A program made the translations under genes and the position numbers. Below are positions 32,979 to 44,545 of a DNA stretch of 64,000 bases, one piece after another. Position 1 is the stretch's first letter; each line of letters begins with the position of its first letter. The notes below the pieces were generated by a model that ran no database searches, had not been told where the DNA came from, and worked only from the letters and a program-made list of their open reading frames with translations. The stretch comes from Adiantum capillus-veneris (Eukaryota > Streptophyta > Polypodiopsida > Polypodiales > Pteridaceae): contig CM043949.1 in the NCBI GenBank assembly GCA_014529385.2, positions 150,224,428-150,288,427 of the forward strand. Reading direction: 5' to 3'.

Positions 32979-34598
32979 TTGTTCCCTTGGGTGTCATCTC
33001 AAATGAATCTTAGTACTAGGATCTCAAAGTGGATTATGGAGTTGCAAGAGTTTCAATACTCTTTCAAGGTAGAAGATAGTGTGCGTGCACAATTGGCAGG
33101 GATTCTCACTTATAGGGTGCACGAAAAGGAGATTAAGGTGCCTGAAGTAAAGACCCTACCATTGCCACCACCAAAAAGTATTCCTAATGCTTTTACTTTG
33201 TTCTTTGATGGAGCTTTTCGTCGAGCCACAGGAAAAGCAGGGGGAGGGCTAGTGTTGCTCAACCCAAGTGGAGAGGTGGTCATGAAAGAGAAGTTCAATC
33301 TACCAAGTTCAGCTAGCAACAATGAAGCAGAATATGACACTCTACTTCAAGGTTTGAAGATGTGCATTGGCCAAGGGATACAACGCCTCATGGTAAAGGG
33401 AGATGCACTTCTCATTGTTAAACAGATTTTAGGCATTTGGGCATGCAAGAATGAGAGCTTACGGACAAAAGTTCATGCCATTCGTAGATTGTTTAATCAA
33501 TTTGAAGAAGTGCAACTATATCATATTCCTAGGAAACAGAATGAAGATGCTGATTTACTTGCACAACAAGCCGTTGCATGTGTAAAGCAAGAAGTGCAGG
33601 TCATCATGGTGGCGGCTGCTGTGAAGCAACCGAGGTACCAGGGATTGGAGTCATTGGCTCCCATCATTGGCTACATTTTGGAGGGTGAGTTTCCACCAGA
33701 CTTCACAAAAGCTCAGAAGAGAAGACTCATGAAGAAGGCAAGCGTATATCTCTTCCTAGAAGGCTCCCTCTATCAAAAAGGGAAGGATCAAGTGTGCAGA
33801 CGAGTACCAACTATCAAGGAAATTCCAGCCATTCTAAAAGGTTTGCGTGAAGAGGCATGTGGTGGTCATTTTGCCCAAGAATTAACTGTGAAGAAGATTT
33901 TGTTTTCGGGGTATGTTTGGCCAAGTTTGCATGTGGATGTTCAACATTGGTGTAAAAGCTGTCACACTTGTCAGATAAATGGAAATAGAAGGTTGGTGCA
34001 TGGCCCGAGGCAAATAGTGCTTGCAAATGGACCCTTTCAAAAGTGGGGCATTGATGCTATGGGTCCTCTGCCTAGGACAAAAAATGGTAAACTCTACATT
34101 CTAGTGGCTGTAGACTATATGACTAGGTGGGTGGAAGCACAAAGTGTGGCAAAGGTAAATGAGAAGACAGTGAGCAAATTCGTCTACACTCACATTTGTT
34201 GTAGATTTGGCACACCTTTGGAGATTGTTTCTGATAATGGTCCAGGGTTTAGAAAAGGATTGCTCACAGAAGTTTGTGAAGAGCTTCACATTCTACATCG
34301 TCATAGCACACCATACTACCCACAGTCAAATGGTTTGGTGGAGAAGGCTAATGGTGTCATTGCAGGAATCATTAGAAAGATGGTGCAAAACAAGACAAAA
34401 TTATGGGATGACTTCTTGGATGGTGCCTTGTGGGCATATCGAACCACATATAGGAAGCCACGGAGTTCACACCATTTCACTTGGTCTATGGTCAAGAGGC
34501 TTTGCAGCCTATCGAGCTCAACATTCCAACAATGCGACTTCATGGCAAAGGAGCACAAGATGATCAAGAGGTATGGATGGATCGACTTCTTACGTTAG
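32979..34598 (+). CDS. pol: Element B second RNase H and integrase
   Basis: 539-codon frame. Residues 1-60 finish the first RNase H. Second RNase H at about 70-200, catalytic set D77 (FFDGA), E118 (NEAEY), D142 (KGDALL), D192 (NEDADLLA), all present. Integrase: zinc region at about 288-331 with H297, C325 and C328, but Arg290 where the first zinc His is expected (element E has His). Catalytic core D359 (GIDAMGP), D419 (SDNGPGF) and E455 (GLVEKANG) are intact. The frame is lost near residue 494 by a one-base deletion at about 34459-34462; the true C-terminus continues in the frame at 34481-35068. The order RT, RNase H, second RNase H, integrase is that of Tat elements. Confidence 0.9.
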   Translation: MFPWVSSQMNLSTRISKWIMELQEFQYSFKVEDSVRAQLAGILTYRVHEKEIKVPEVKTLPLPPPKSIPNAFTLFFDGAFRRATGKAGGGLVLLNPSGEVVMKEKFNLPSSASNNEAEYDTLLQGLKMCIGQGIQRLMVKGDALLIVKQILGIWACKNESLRTKVHAIRRLFNQFEEVQLYHIPRKQNEDADLLAQQAVACVKQEVQVIMVAAAVKQPRYQGLESLAPIIGYILEGEFPPDFTKAQKRRLMKKASVYLFLEGSLYQKGKDQVCRRVPTIKEIPAILKGLREEACGGHFAQELTVKKILFSGYVWPSLHVDVQHWCKSCHTCQINGNRRLVHGPRQIVLANGPFQKWGIDAMGPLPRTKNGKLYILVAVDYMTRWVEAQSVAKVNEKTVSKFVYTHICCRFGTPLEIVSDNGPGFRKGLLTEVCEELHILHRHSTPYYPQSNGLVEKANGVIAGIIRKMVQNKTKLWDDFLDGALWAYRTTYRKPRSSHHFTWSMVKRLCSLSSSTFQQCDFMAKEHKMIKRYGWIDFLR

Positions 34599-35068
34599 TG
34601 GAGCTTGAGTGGAAAAGAGAAGCAGCATATGAGTGCTACAAGAGGAAAGCCACACAAGCGAAAGAAACGCACGACAAGAAACTGAAGGACAAAGGCATCA
34701 AGGAAGGAGAGCTTGTGCTAAGGTATGACAATCGACTTGACAATCGTTTTGATGCCAAGTTTGAAACAAGATGGCAAGGGCTATACATAGTCAAGAAGGC
34801 TTTCAATTCAAGTTACTATCAGCTTATGGACTTGAATGGTAAAGAGCACTCCAGGAAAGTAAACAGGTATCGCTTGAAGCCCTATTTGAGTCGCCTTCTA
34901 CCAAAGGATCTACCAAAGATCTGTCCAAAGGCCGCTGTCTTATGTAAGTATTGTTACATGAAGCATGAGTGTAACTCCAGCCAAAATTCTGAGGGGCTAA
35001 ACAATGAAGATCTCGTCAAGGACTTTGAAGCACTCTCTTTGGAAAAGATGCTCTATGATGGTACATGA
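34481..35068 (+). CDS. pol: Element B integrase C-terminal domain
   Basis: The frame continues the integrase after the one-base deletion: VYGQEALQPIELNIPT, LTLVELEWKREAAYE, KGIKEGELVLRYDNRLD, then an SH3-like RWQGLYIVKKAF...YYQLMDLNG block. It ends with an acidic tail (LVKDFEALSLEKM) at TGA 35066. The first part overlaps the previous frame and is read only after the frame loss. No chromodomain motif is evident. The stop is about 15 bp before the purine-rich tract region. Confidence 0.85.
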   Translation: MVYGQEALQPIELNIPTMRLHGKGAQDDQEVWMDRLLTLVELEWKREAAYECYKRKATQAKETHDKKLKDKGIKEGELVLRYDNRLDNRFDAKFETRWQGLYIVKKAFNSSYYQLMDLNGKEHSRKVNRYRLKPYLSRLLPKDLPKICPKAAVLCKYCYMKHECNSSQNSEGLNNEDLVKDFEALSLEKMLYDGT

Positions 35069-35080
35069 ATATACCATCAT

Positions 35081-35096
35081 CCAGGGGGAGGGCTAA
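35081..35096 (+). promoter_or_regulatory. Polypurine tract of element B
   Basis: CCAGGGGGAGGGCTAA immediately precedes the 3' LTR start TGATAGC. Confidence 0.85.
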
Positions 35097-37463
35097 TGAT
35101 AGCTGTTTTTTCGGCTATCTGTAATTGCCACAGTGAGTTACCTCACCCTACCAAAATCACCCAAACACTGTGGCTATCCCTACCATTTCACTGTACATAG
35201 GCGTGCGTGAGTCACGGGACTTTTCCCATATCTTCTTAAAAACCCTCAGCTAGCTAGTCACTGGGCTAGGTGAGCCAAAAAAAATAAAAAAAATAAAAAA
35301 ATAAAAGTATATTATGGCCTCTTTGTGTGTAAATATTTCATTGTATATATGGCCTAAATATAGGGATTTTTTATAATTATTTTGGTATTTTATTTAAATA
35401 TTTCTACTTAGGTGTGTGTTTTATTAAACCTATGTACACCTTCTTTCATCCTCTTACACCATAATTTTATTTTTTTGCCAATATGTACATACTCTAACCT
35501 CATATTTTTCCTTTATACAAATCACTCCCACATTTTCACCCTCACCCTCGTGAAAACAAAAAATTGATTTCTACTCATTGGTTACTTTTATTATATTATT
35601 TACTTGCATACATTTTCCTCTTTCACCCAAAATAATTCAAGGAGGGACCATATCATATGATTCCAATATCTTTCCATATCCATAACTCCTCCATATTTTT
35701 ATTATTATTTTTACTCATTATTCTAACACCATGTGCTCATTGAGCTAAAGTCCATGAATAGTCCATACACTAGTCCCACCATGTATATATTTCTTATTTC
35801 ACCAATAATCCTCCTCCATGCATGGGTCAAGGGCAACTTGAATGCTTTGTATTATAATATGACAAAGGAGGGGCTCACTCTTGGATGCATTGTACAAATT
35901 CAACAAAGGAGGGGACCACTAAAAGACTTTTGCAGGCCTAAAAAACAGGCTTTTTGGTGAGAATTTTGGCACCTATCTCCACTCCGAATTTGGAGCGGTG
36001 CTCAAAAGAGAAAATGTAGCCCACGCTCTGAATAATCACCCCAAAGTTTTTCATGATTTTTGGAGCTACCAGCTGTGGGCTATGAGTTTTTAAGTGGACC
36101 CCAGTTTTCCCATGCTATGCAGCCACACTCTCTCTTCCACTTTATCATTTTCCACTTTCACACACACTTCTCCACTCATCATCCCCATCTCTCTCACCAC
36201 TCCTCTCTGCACACTACTCACCTTCTCCTCAACCTTGAAGAATAAGAGAAACCATGGTGAACTCATACCTCCCACACACAATTCCATTCCAAAGTTGACC
36301 ACCTAGTCTCATTTTTCCTCCTCCAAATTACCCATATCTATCAAAAAACCACAAAATTCAGCCTCTTCTCTTAAAAGACAGCATCATGGTGGTTGATTAC
36401 TCAGCTTCAATAACCTTGTCTCTCAAGGAAGGTCAAGAGTGGAGAAAAAATGTACCGTCAAAGCTAGTGGACCGTCAACAAGCGTCAAAATTGGCCCTAC
36501 TCAAGACACTTGGAGCATCAACCTTGTAAGAAATCCACCTTTTCTTACCTCTTAAGAGTTTTTCTTCCTTATTTGTATCCTACATGGATACTCCCATTGT
36601 AAATATTCAATTCCATTTGTAAATTAATACTAACTCTACTAACACTAACCCACTATGAAAAGTCCTATCACCTCCATTTCTCTCCTCTCTCTTTCCCCAC
36701 CAACTTCTTGATAATTCCAAGCAAAAGAAATTAGATAAATTGCTGAAAATCTAACCCAACCATGGTTAGAGGAGTAACCCTAGCCTTCAAAATTGCTATA
36801 AAAGGAGGGTGTAGCTAGCATAAAAGGGGGGAAGCCATAAGCAAGAGCACTATGCTATAGCTTGAGAAGCCAAGCTCAACCTCTCTAGAAGGAGCTCTTG
36901 AGTGGAAGCTCATTGTCTTATGCATGTGCATGTGTTGTAATAGGGGATTAGCAAGGGAAATCTATGCCATTGTAAGAGAGAGAGTGATCATTCAATTGAG
37001 AGTAGGAAATCTATCATTTCTCCTACTAGTGTAAGCCCAACATTCGCTGAATCAAGGAGGGTGGATTTGGACTAATCTTGGATATTTTGTCTCCCTTCCA
37101 ACGTGAAGTAATGGACAACAATGATGCGTAAGTGTCTTGGTTTTTTTTAAGTTCTTGATAGCTTGTCTCTGGTGTTGTCATCAATCTAGCCATAAATCCC
37201 ACATACTGTAAGAGGGCGACAGGATGGAGAGGACTCCCCTGACCTTAAGACAGTGATTGGGGTGGCTTTTCTAGTGATGTGTTGTGGTGAAATTTACGCA
37301 AGCTATGTTGAACAAGTACTAATCTCACTTTGATTTGTCATGACAGATTTGTAAGAAGGTATTAATGCAACAAGCACCCACTCCCCCTTTCTCTCTCTTT
37401 CTTAAATATATAGTTGTGTTTGCTTGATCATCACCGATACGTTTCAAAGCAGCCCGAGCACTA

Positions 37464-37495
<32 letters not shown>

Positions 37496-37756
37496 GTGTT
37501 TTAGTGTGTGAGAGTATTCCATTGGTGTTAGGGTTAGTGTAATTCCTTGCTTGTTTGTGGGTTGCTCTAACGATTCTCCTCTTTTGCGTCCTAGTTCGCT
37601 CTTAAACTAGGTGGTGACCCTTGTGTAGTTGGGATTTGGCGGTGGGTTTGTTGTTTTGGTTTGTGTTGTGTTGTGCCCCAGCCCCATTGAGCAGCACGGG
37701 AGCCTTGAAGGGTGTCTAGAGGCCACTCTTCTTGTTGCCCGCCCCGGACCGCCTCA
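35097..37756 (+). mobile_element. 3' LTR of element B (2,660 bp)
   Basis: Near-identical to 25450-28130. Differences include TGATAGCT against TGATAGCC at the start, several single-base transitions, loss of a few bases near 37370, a shorter CT tract and GGTGACC for GGTGCCC near 37613. It ends CCGCCTCA followed by the TTGCT duplication. Confidence 0.95.
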
Positions 37757-37761
37757 TTGCT

Positions 37762-38640
37762 GATGTCTTCCAAAGAGAAAATCGTGTAGCTTGCGTGCTC
37801 TCTGTTTGATTGTACCATTAGGATGCTTCAGGACACTGATTGCTTGAGTTGTTGGTACCACTTTTGACTGTTGTCGAGATTTTTCTCACCATTGGTAGCT
37901 TGGTCGGCTTGGTGTTGCATGGTGTGGTGGAGTCCTTTGAGACTTAACTTGCCATTGCTTGATTGGTTTTACGGTTTGTGATAAAGATAAGTGCTTCTTT
38001 TTCTTCCAAACCATTTCTATGTTAGGTCCCTTGCTCGGAGATGCTCCTCTCTGTGTTGTAACCCTTGGAACCTTCTTTTGTTTTGTCGCGGTGAAGTTTT
38101 AGGCACCCAGACCTAAATTGGTTTATCCTTAAGCTGTGCTTTTGGTACCGAAATTTGCATGACTCCTTGCATGCTACTTGTAGAATTTGATTGTCGGTGG
38201 GATGGAGAAGATTGACTACTTTGTGGTTTGGTTTGCTAATTGCTTCTTTCCCATTCCTGTTTGCTTGGTGTAATTCGAACAATGAGTTGCTCTCCTTTAG
38301 GTGATATCTTTAGCTGATTTGTATCCCAATTTGGTATTGCTTTGTATGTTCGCATCCAGAGAATTCCAAGAATCACCGTCTCATTAATGTGTTCATCTGG
38401 CAAGCATACAAATTGATGAGGATACTATCACGTTCAAGTTGACTATTCCAAATGTTGGGGTTGGGTTCTTGTTGCATCCCTTGATTGTTGCTATTCTTGC
38501 CATCAATGCTTGACTTGTTGCCTTCTTGTATGTGGAATAACTGACTGCATTTACTCTAGCTCTTGTGTTGACCAAAGCATTGGTGCTATGACTGTTGAGC
38601 TGTACTTTGATACGCAGGTCCACTCCATCTAACTAGTCAT
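37762..38640 (-). pseudogene. Element C distal region: retropepsin-like domain and Ser/Gln-rich tail
   Basis: Minus-strand order is a retropepsin-like stretch (38393-38640) with SHSTNALVNTRARVNAVSY, an active-site D-T-G apparently changed to N-T-R. Then, in shifted frames, VILGILWMRTY and NWDTNQLKISPKGEQLIV (about 38270-38400), a typical retropepsin end. After that come a Ser/Gln-rich run and VPKTSPRQNKRR (about 38070-38230) and a degraded tail to 37762. It lies downstream of the C integrase, whereas gypsy protease normally precedes RT. It may be an unusual domain order or the gag-PR end of another element abutting C. Multiple frame breaks. Confidence 0.5.
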
Positions 38641-40488
38641 CATCTGTCAAAATTGCGCCTTTAGGTAATTCCCATTGTCAATCACCTATTTCCAGAGTTT
38701 TGATGTGAATCGGTATATGTTGATTCTTGAGAGCAGCTTTTCGCTTGAGTACCGGAAGCCGAGCTTCCTCTTGATCTTCATCAATAAATACTGTCATTTA
38801 ATCTTCCTTTGCTTGGCTGAATGCATTGTTTCTAGCAACCCATTGGTGGCAAATTGTATTTCTTTAAATGACATCCACTAATCCAATTAACCATTGGTTC
38901 ACCATCTAGGGTGGACAACTTTACTGCTCCACTTGGAGATACATCTTCATTGATAAACGGTCTGTTTCTCTTTTTCTGTGTTGCTTAAAGGAATAGACTA
39001 AAACTAAGTCCCCTTTCTTGAAGATTTCTGTGATTAAGTGGGATCAAGAAATTGTTTTTGTTTCCGCTTTTGTGCATAGATATGAGCTACAACAATTAGC
39101 CTTTGCTCATCTACCTTTTCCAAATCTTCAAGTCTTTCTGACAATTCATGTCCAGTCCACTCAAGATTCTGTACTACCCTTAATGTCGGTAATAGAAATT
39201 CTATTGGAAGTATGGCATCAAGACCATAAACAAGGTTAAAGGGTGTAGCATTTAAAGATGTTTTGAATGAAACTCGGTAAGCCCATAGAGCAACATGGAG
39301 ATTAATTTCCTAGTATGTCCTTTTTGAACCAACCACTTTAGTCAGCACCGAGCTAAGAATTTTTTTCGTATGCTCATCTTGTTCATTTGCTTGTGGGTGA
39401 TAGGGAGCTGATTTGTTATGGATGACGATAAACTCATTGAGCAAATACTCTATTACCTCATTGAGGAAATGAGTTCCCCGATCACTGACAATCTCTATTG
39501 GCAGTCCATATCTCGTGAATACATACTCATATAAGAATGCATCAGTGGTTCTGGCATCATTCTTACGAGTTTCTTTAGCCTTGGCCCACTTGGTCAAATA
39601 GTCTGTAGTTACAATGATATATTGAGCTTGGGTTCTATAAGAAAGTGGCTATATATGTCCAACAAAATCTATACCCCATTTTGCAAAAGCTCTAGCCCCC
39701 ATAATTGGTCTTAAGGGCATGCTATCTACTCGTGTTGGAACTTTTGCTCGTTGACAAGCATCACATTTTCAAACATATTCTTTGGCATCTGCAAAAAGCC
39801 ACCATATGCGAGCCATCAAGATTGCTCTTGCGGTGGTCTCACTAGAAAAGTGACCTCCATCTAATCCACCATCTTCTTGTTCTATAATCTAAATATACTC
39901 ATTTTCATTTGCACAAAGACGCAAATCTTGATCTTTACCTCTCCGTTCAATTGGTTCCCAGTAAGATCATAGTCTCCTACTTCCGTTTCAATTGCTCTTT
40001 GATGGCGTTTACTCATATCCTCAGCAAATGTTCGGCTCGATAAGTAAGTATACAGATAATTACTCCACTTAGGAACATGTGACATTTGAAATAATGTTAC
40101 ATGAGGTATGGGTGTTTGTTTTTGAGATTGAAGGCAATCCTTTACAAAATATGAAACATCTTTCCTCATAATTGGCCAAAATACTCCAAGTCTCAAGATT
40201 CGTTGCATAGTTTGGTCTTCCACAAAGTGAAGTCCTACTATGGTAAGATGTGCTTCACTTAGGTAGTGTTATTTTTCTTCAGGATTAATGCTTAAGATCA
40301 ATATCCCATCCCGATTGCTTTTGTATAGCCTTTCAGCTAGTAATTGATACATAGCCGATCGCTCGATTAATTTGATCGTGATAGGAAGTGGTATTTGTGA
40401 ATCCTCTTGAGCTACTATCATCAATGACATAATGTTTTCCAACCATCTAGGTATCATTTCTACGAAGAACAAATAGGCATCTAATAGG
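38641..40488 (-). pseudogene. pol: Element C integrase, decayed
   Basis: Minus strand: LLDAYLFFVEMIPRW (40440-40500) is the linker before the zinc region; QRILRLGVFWPIMRKDV and KDCLQSQ (40110-40223) form part of the zinc region. The core has WGIDFVGHI (about 39675), SDRGTHFLNEVI (about 39490) and NEQDEHTKKIL (about 39370). The first two acidic residues survive and the third block is altered. A C-terminal part follows (39100-39300, YGLDAILPIEF-like). Frameshifts throughout. The upstream end is separated from RNase H by the LTR-like block at 40489-43203. Confidence 0.7.
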
Positions 40489-43203
40489 TGTGAGGTCCCC
40501 ACCCCACCGTATCAACAGCGGATTTGATGGTGAACCTGGTGGCCACTAGATCTATTGCGGAAGCAAACAAAATGGTTCAGGGTTCGACTAGCGGACAATC
40601 TCTCATCACAAAGTGAGTCGAGTTTGAGCCTACTAGCAGGGAGATCTAGCTCCACCTCGCAGGGGAAGCGTACTTGAGCTATCTAGGGATCCTAAGACCC
40701 ACCTTCCAAGAGGAGAGAAGCCTCGAGTGCCTTTTTCCCCATGTTTCAGAGGCACGTACTCTCGAGAATTCCCCGCTCTAGGGGCAATGAGCATTACTAA
40801 TATTGAGTAAGCACTATGGGGACAGAGAGTTCCCGACCAATCCGAACCACCCATTTCGTAGGCATTGGCAACCTGAGTCGAGCCCCCACTTTCCACCCCC
40901 ACACTCACACTTCCTTATGTGACCTAATTACTACCACAAAGGTTTTTCAACATAAAGATTCCTTGTTTAATTCCAAATCATTTTGTTCGTTAATACAGCC
41001 CTTCAACCAGTATTGCAAACAACACCAAGACAGAATTCTAGTAAAAATTCTACTCAAACTTATTCATAAAAGTTCCAATGTTCTGGAGGTACAACATCCC
41101 CCCTCCAGCGAGAGTTTACTCCTCCCGTTGTCGCCTAGCTGCCCATACAACTAGGTATGTCCACCGCATAGAAAGCACGACATGGACATTCCCACCGCTT
41201 AACCAGCAGACGTGGGTTCCCATCGCTTAACCAGCAGACGTGGATTCAAGAGCCCTTAACCAAGAACTCTGCCCCCTGTGATCAGGAGGAGGTTCATGAC
41301 TCATTCAACATTGGAAATAGAATGAACATGCCGAGCTAAATTTTCCCTAGCAAACATTCTTTCCTATTGCAAACAGTATATCCGTCAATCATTCCTAATT
41401 TAGACTTTAATATACAAATGAATTCAAATGCCGAGGTTTCTGTCGGATTTTTCCAACATGTTTGGGGATATGTTCATTCCTAGCTAAACGTATGCAATGT
41501 TAAATTAAACAACTTGAATAAAACTGTGATCTACCTCTTTCATTTCTTCGTCATTGGCTCGTGAGATGGCCGGTGCTTGTTCGACCATGGGAGCTTTTCC
41601 TTTTCCATTTGTATTGCTCGTTCCCGCCTCGTGGTCGTGGGCACCACCAAAGCGAGTTCTCTTAACCGGGGCGATTTTACTCACTACTTTAAATGATAAA
41701 CTTGAAGAAAAGAGCTAAATTCCGAGAGCATCATAACAACCAAATGGCATATTAGAATTATTAAAGAATCCTCCTTAGGCAAGAGATTAGATTTTTCCTT
41801 CGAGACCTAGCAATTTTATGGGTAATTCCTTACTTACCCTATGGGAAATGGCTCTAAGGTTAATTACTTGGCTTAGATGATTAAGAAAATCAGAATTTTA
41901 CTAATTGATTCACGAAAGAGATGAAGTAAGCAAGCTCATTCATTTTCCTAGAGCAATATGAAGATGCAGAATTGTCGCAGGCATGCGTGACATAAAATTC
42001 TCTTCTTAATGGCCTAATGACAGATTAATTTTCAGCCTTAATCACATTTTAATGTGGGAGAAGATTGAGTCTAATTTAATTACAACACTATTGAGTGGTA
42101 AAAGAATGAATTTCATCAAATCTACACTATTACTGGCTGACAATTGACAATTTATTAACTATGCTGCCTAGAGAGAGAATCTTTCCTAATCATGCATTAA
42201 TCCTTGGTTAAGGATAATGAATGGCTGCATAATTTAGCTAATTGAATGATGATTATGTAATGGAGTATAGCTATGGATATTTAAAGAGCAGTTATAGGGA
42301 ATTATAGCCAGGATTAAGCATAGTAGCTAAGGAATTTGGAGAATAAAGATGAGAATTTAGAAGAGCAGTAATTAAACCATGATTACCGTGATTAGGGCTG
42401 AGAATCCTTTGATTTTTCTGATCCAATGAATCCTCAAGATGAGAATTTTGGCAGCACCTCCCTCCTTGCTTCTCCTTCAAAAATTGTGTGTGTACCGGCA
42501 GCACCTCCCCAAGGTGTGTGTAGGTGTGTGTGTGTGTGTGAGAACACCTTTAAATAGGCCTTCTCAAGCTGAAAATCGATCTGGGTTGCTATTTGCATCT
42601 GGGAGCCTCTCTAGTTAAGCATGGCAAGTCCAGTTGCCTACCCACCAAGTGTCCAGTTGGCTTGGTTAACTGGCTCTGACACTTAGTTACTGGCTTGGAA
42701 ACTCTCCCAGGACTCCCACAAAGAGAGAAGGCACCCCCTAGCTGCTAAAGCTGAGTTGGAGTGGGTTGGAACCTGTTCCCACACAGCCTCGGGCCCCCAG
42801 TGCCTCCCCGGACAATTTTATGAAAAATTGGTTTTAGGCTAAAACGGGCCATATGAGTCGGATTTTGATGCCGAAAATTGCTATACGAAGCTCTAACTAA
42901 GACGTACTGGCCTGAGTAACTGCCATATTTAGCAGCCCCCGGGGTCGGAAAATGCATTTTTTTCAAATTTGGAGTACGGGTGCAGTTTTTCGAGACGGTC
43001 CAAACTGGATGGGTCGGGTGACCAAAAACTTACTATTTTTGGAAATTTTTTTACAAAAATTATTTTAATTCACATTTCGAAGCTTAAAAATATTCTAAAC
43101 ATCATGGCACTGACAGAATTTGGAAAACTGCTAAAAATAGTAACTTTTTCCATTATATTCATTTCAAGGTACAATGGTGCTCTTTTTGATCGGGGTCAGA
43201 GAC
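40489..43203 (-). mobile_element. Solo-LTR-like insertion in element C (about 2.7 kb)
   Basis: A block foreign to C separates GVDDNLL (about 43215) from LLDAYLFF (about 40480) of the pol gene. The ends read TGTGAGGTCCCC on the left and GGGGTCAGAGACC on the right, weakly inverted. On the minus strand TATTTAAAGG (about 42549-42558) is a good TATA box followed by a GT-rich leader, suggesting a minus-strand LTR with U3 of about 650 bp. No gag-pol lies inside, so a solo LTR is likely. The target duplication is not clean (AATAG against TATAG), so the edges are uncertain by about 10 bp. ORFs inside look spurious. Confidence 0.5.
41192..41246. repeat. Two-copy 27-bp tandem repeat
   Basis: CGCTTAACCAGCAGACGTGG occurs twice, 27 bp apart, within the solo-LTR-like block. 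Confidence 0.85.
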
Positions 43204-44540
43204 CTTATAGTAGATTATCGTCTACCCCTTTAGGTGATTCTTCTGAAACAATCCTTGACAAATGATCTGCTCATTGATGTGTAGTGTCTTTTTTTACAAT
43301 TACAATGAAATCAGATTCCAGGAGAATAATGAACCAGCTCACTATTCTCCCTGTGCTGCATGGCTTGTTGACCAAATACAACAAATCTTGATGGTACACA
43401 AAGAACACAAACTTGTTGGCTAATAGGTAATGTCTATACTTTTGAACGGCATAGATCATTCCTAATCCTTCTCTTTTGGTGGTGGTGTAATTCTTTTCCG
43501 CCATGTTCAATTGTCAGCTAGCATAATAAATAGGAAAGTCAATTTTCCCATCTCCTGGTTGAGCTAGTATACAACCAATAGAAAAATTGGAAGCATCTAC
43601 ATGTACGTGGAATACCTTATCCCAATTTGGTGCTTTCAATATTGGAGATAAGGTGAGAGTGCTTAAGCTTCATGAAGGATTTTTCACATGCCTCGGTTTA
43701 TTCAAAGTGTGTAATGAAGTTGTACATGGGTTTTGCAATTATAATGTACATGTAGATGAACTGTTGGTAATATCCACAATGTCCCATGAAGGCTTGTACC
43801 ACCTTTACTATTGTTGGTCTAGGAAAATCAGCAATGACATGAATCTTTTTAATATCATTAGCTATGCCATTTTTTGACTCTATATGTCTAAGAATCTTTG
43901 CTTGTCTACCCATGACTGTGCACTTTTCAGGATTTAAGCAAATCCTGTAAAGTCTACATTTTTCAAATACCTTTTTGAGGTGTTCAAAATGATCAGCCCG
44001 GATTGATGAATGTACACATAGATAATCCATATATACTTCCAAAAATTTCCTAAGATATTCTTTGAAAGCATGGCTCATCAACCTTTGAAACGTATTTGGA
44101 GCATTAATTAACCCAGACGGCATAACCCAATAGGCAAATATACCCCATTCTGTTGCAAAAGCAATTTTGTGCTGATCTTTTGGGTCAACCAAAAGTTGAT
44201 TGTATCCCAAAAAGCCGTCTAAGAAGCTGTAAGCTTCTTTTCCTGCAAATCGTTCTAAAACATGCTCAGTTATCGAAAGAGGAAAGTTGTCTCTAATGGT
44301 AGCTACATTCACCTTTTTGAGATTAACAAACACTCATAATTTTCCATTCTTCTTGGGTACTATCACAATTGGAGACACCCAATCTGAGTGCTCAATTTCG
44401 TAAATAAATTCGACTTTCTTTAGTTTTTCAATCTCTTCTTTTATCTTCATGACAAATTTTTTGTTATATGTGTCTGGTCTCGACTTGGTTTCGCATCATC
44501 TCTCATGGGTATGGTATGTTGACAGATTTTTGGATCAACA
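43204..44540 (-). pseudogene. pol: Element C reverse transcriptase and RNase H, decayed
   Basis: Minus strand from 44540: GVDPKICQHTIP (start of the pre-RT motif, joined to 49660 across the copia insertion), HSDWVSPIVIVPKKNGKL, then ORF 43698-44333 with FVNLKKVNVATIRDNFPLS, SFLDGFLGYNQL, FGxINAP-like PSGLINAPNTFQRLM and the catalytic box V-Y-M-D-Y, where the second Asp of Y-x-D-D is Tyr, so the enzyme is dead as written. RNase H follows at 43271-43510 (REGLGMIYAVQKYRHYLLANKF). The family is a different gypsy lineage from A/B and from F/G. Confidence 0.75.
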
Positions 44541-44545
44541 CCCTT

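Larger units (their letters stand above)
25450..37756 (+). mobile_element. Element B: near-complete young Ty3/gypsy (Tat-like) retrotransposon with four accessory ORFs
   Basis: 12.3 kb. LTRs are at 25450-28130 and 35097-37756, with about 15 differences by eye in 2.66 kb plus a CT-length change. A primer-binding site, four short ORFs (a-d), gag-PR, RT-RNase H, second RNase H, integrase and polypurine tract follow in the usual order. It is inserted plus-strand into minus-strand element C. Coding is nearly intact apart from three single-base frameshifts (31413, about 32925, about 34460). The second RNase H puts it in or near the Tat lineage. Ogre elements of that lineage are known to carry an extra ORF before gag, but the four-ORF, two-pair arrangement here is not one I know. 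Confidence 0.9.

Noticed and set aside
40633-41154. ORFs in the solo-LTR-like block
   Set aside because: No domain, no paralog in the window, and they fall in the predicted transcribed LTR leader.
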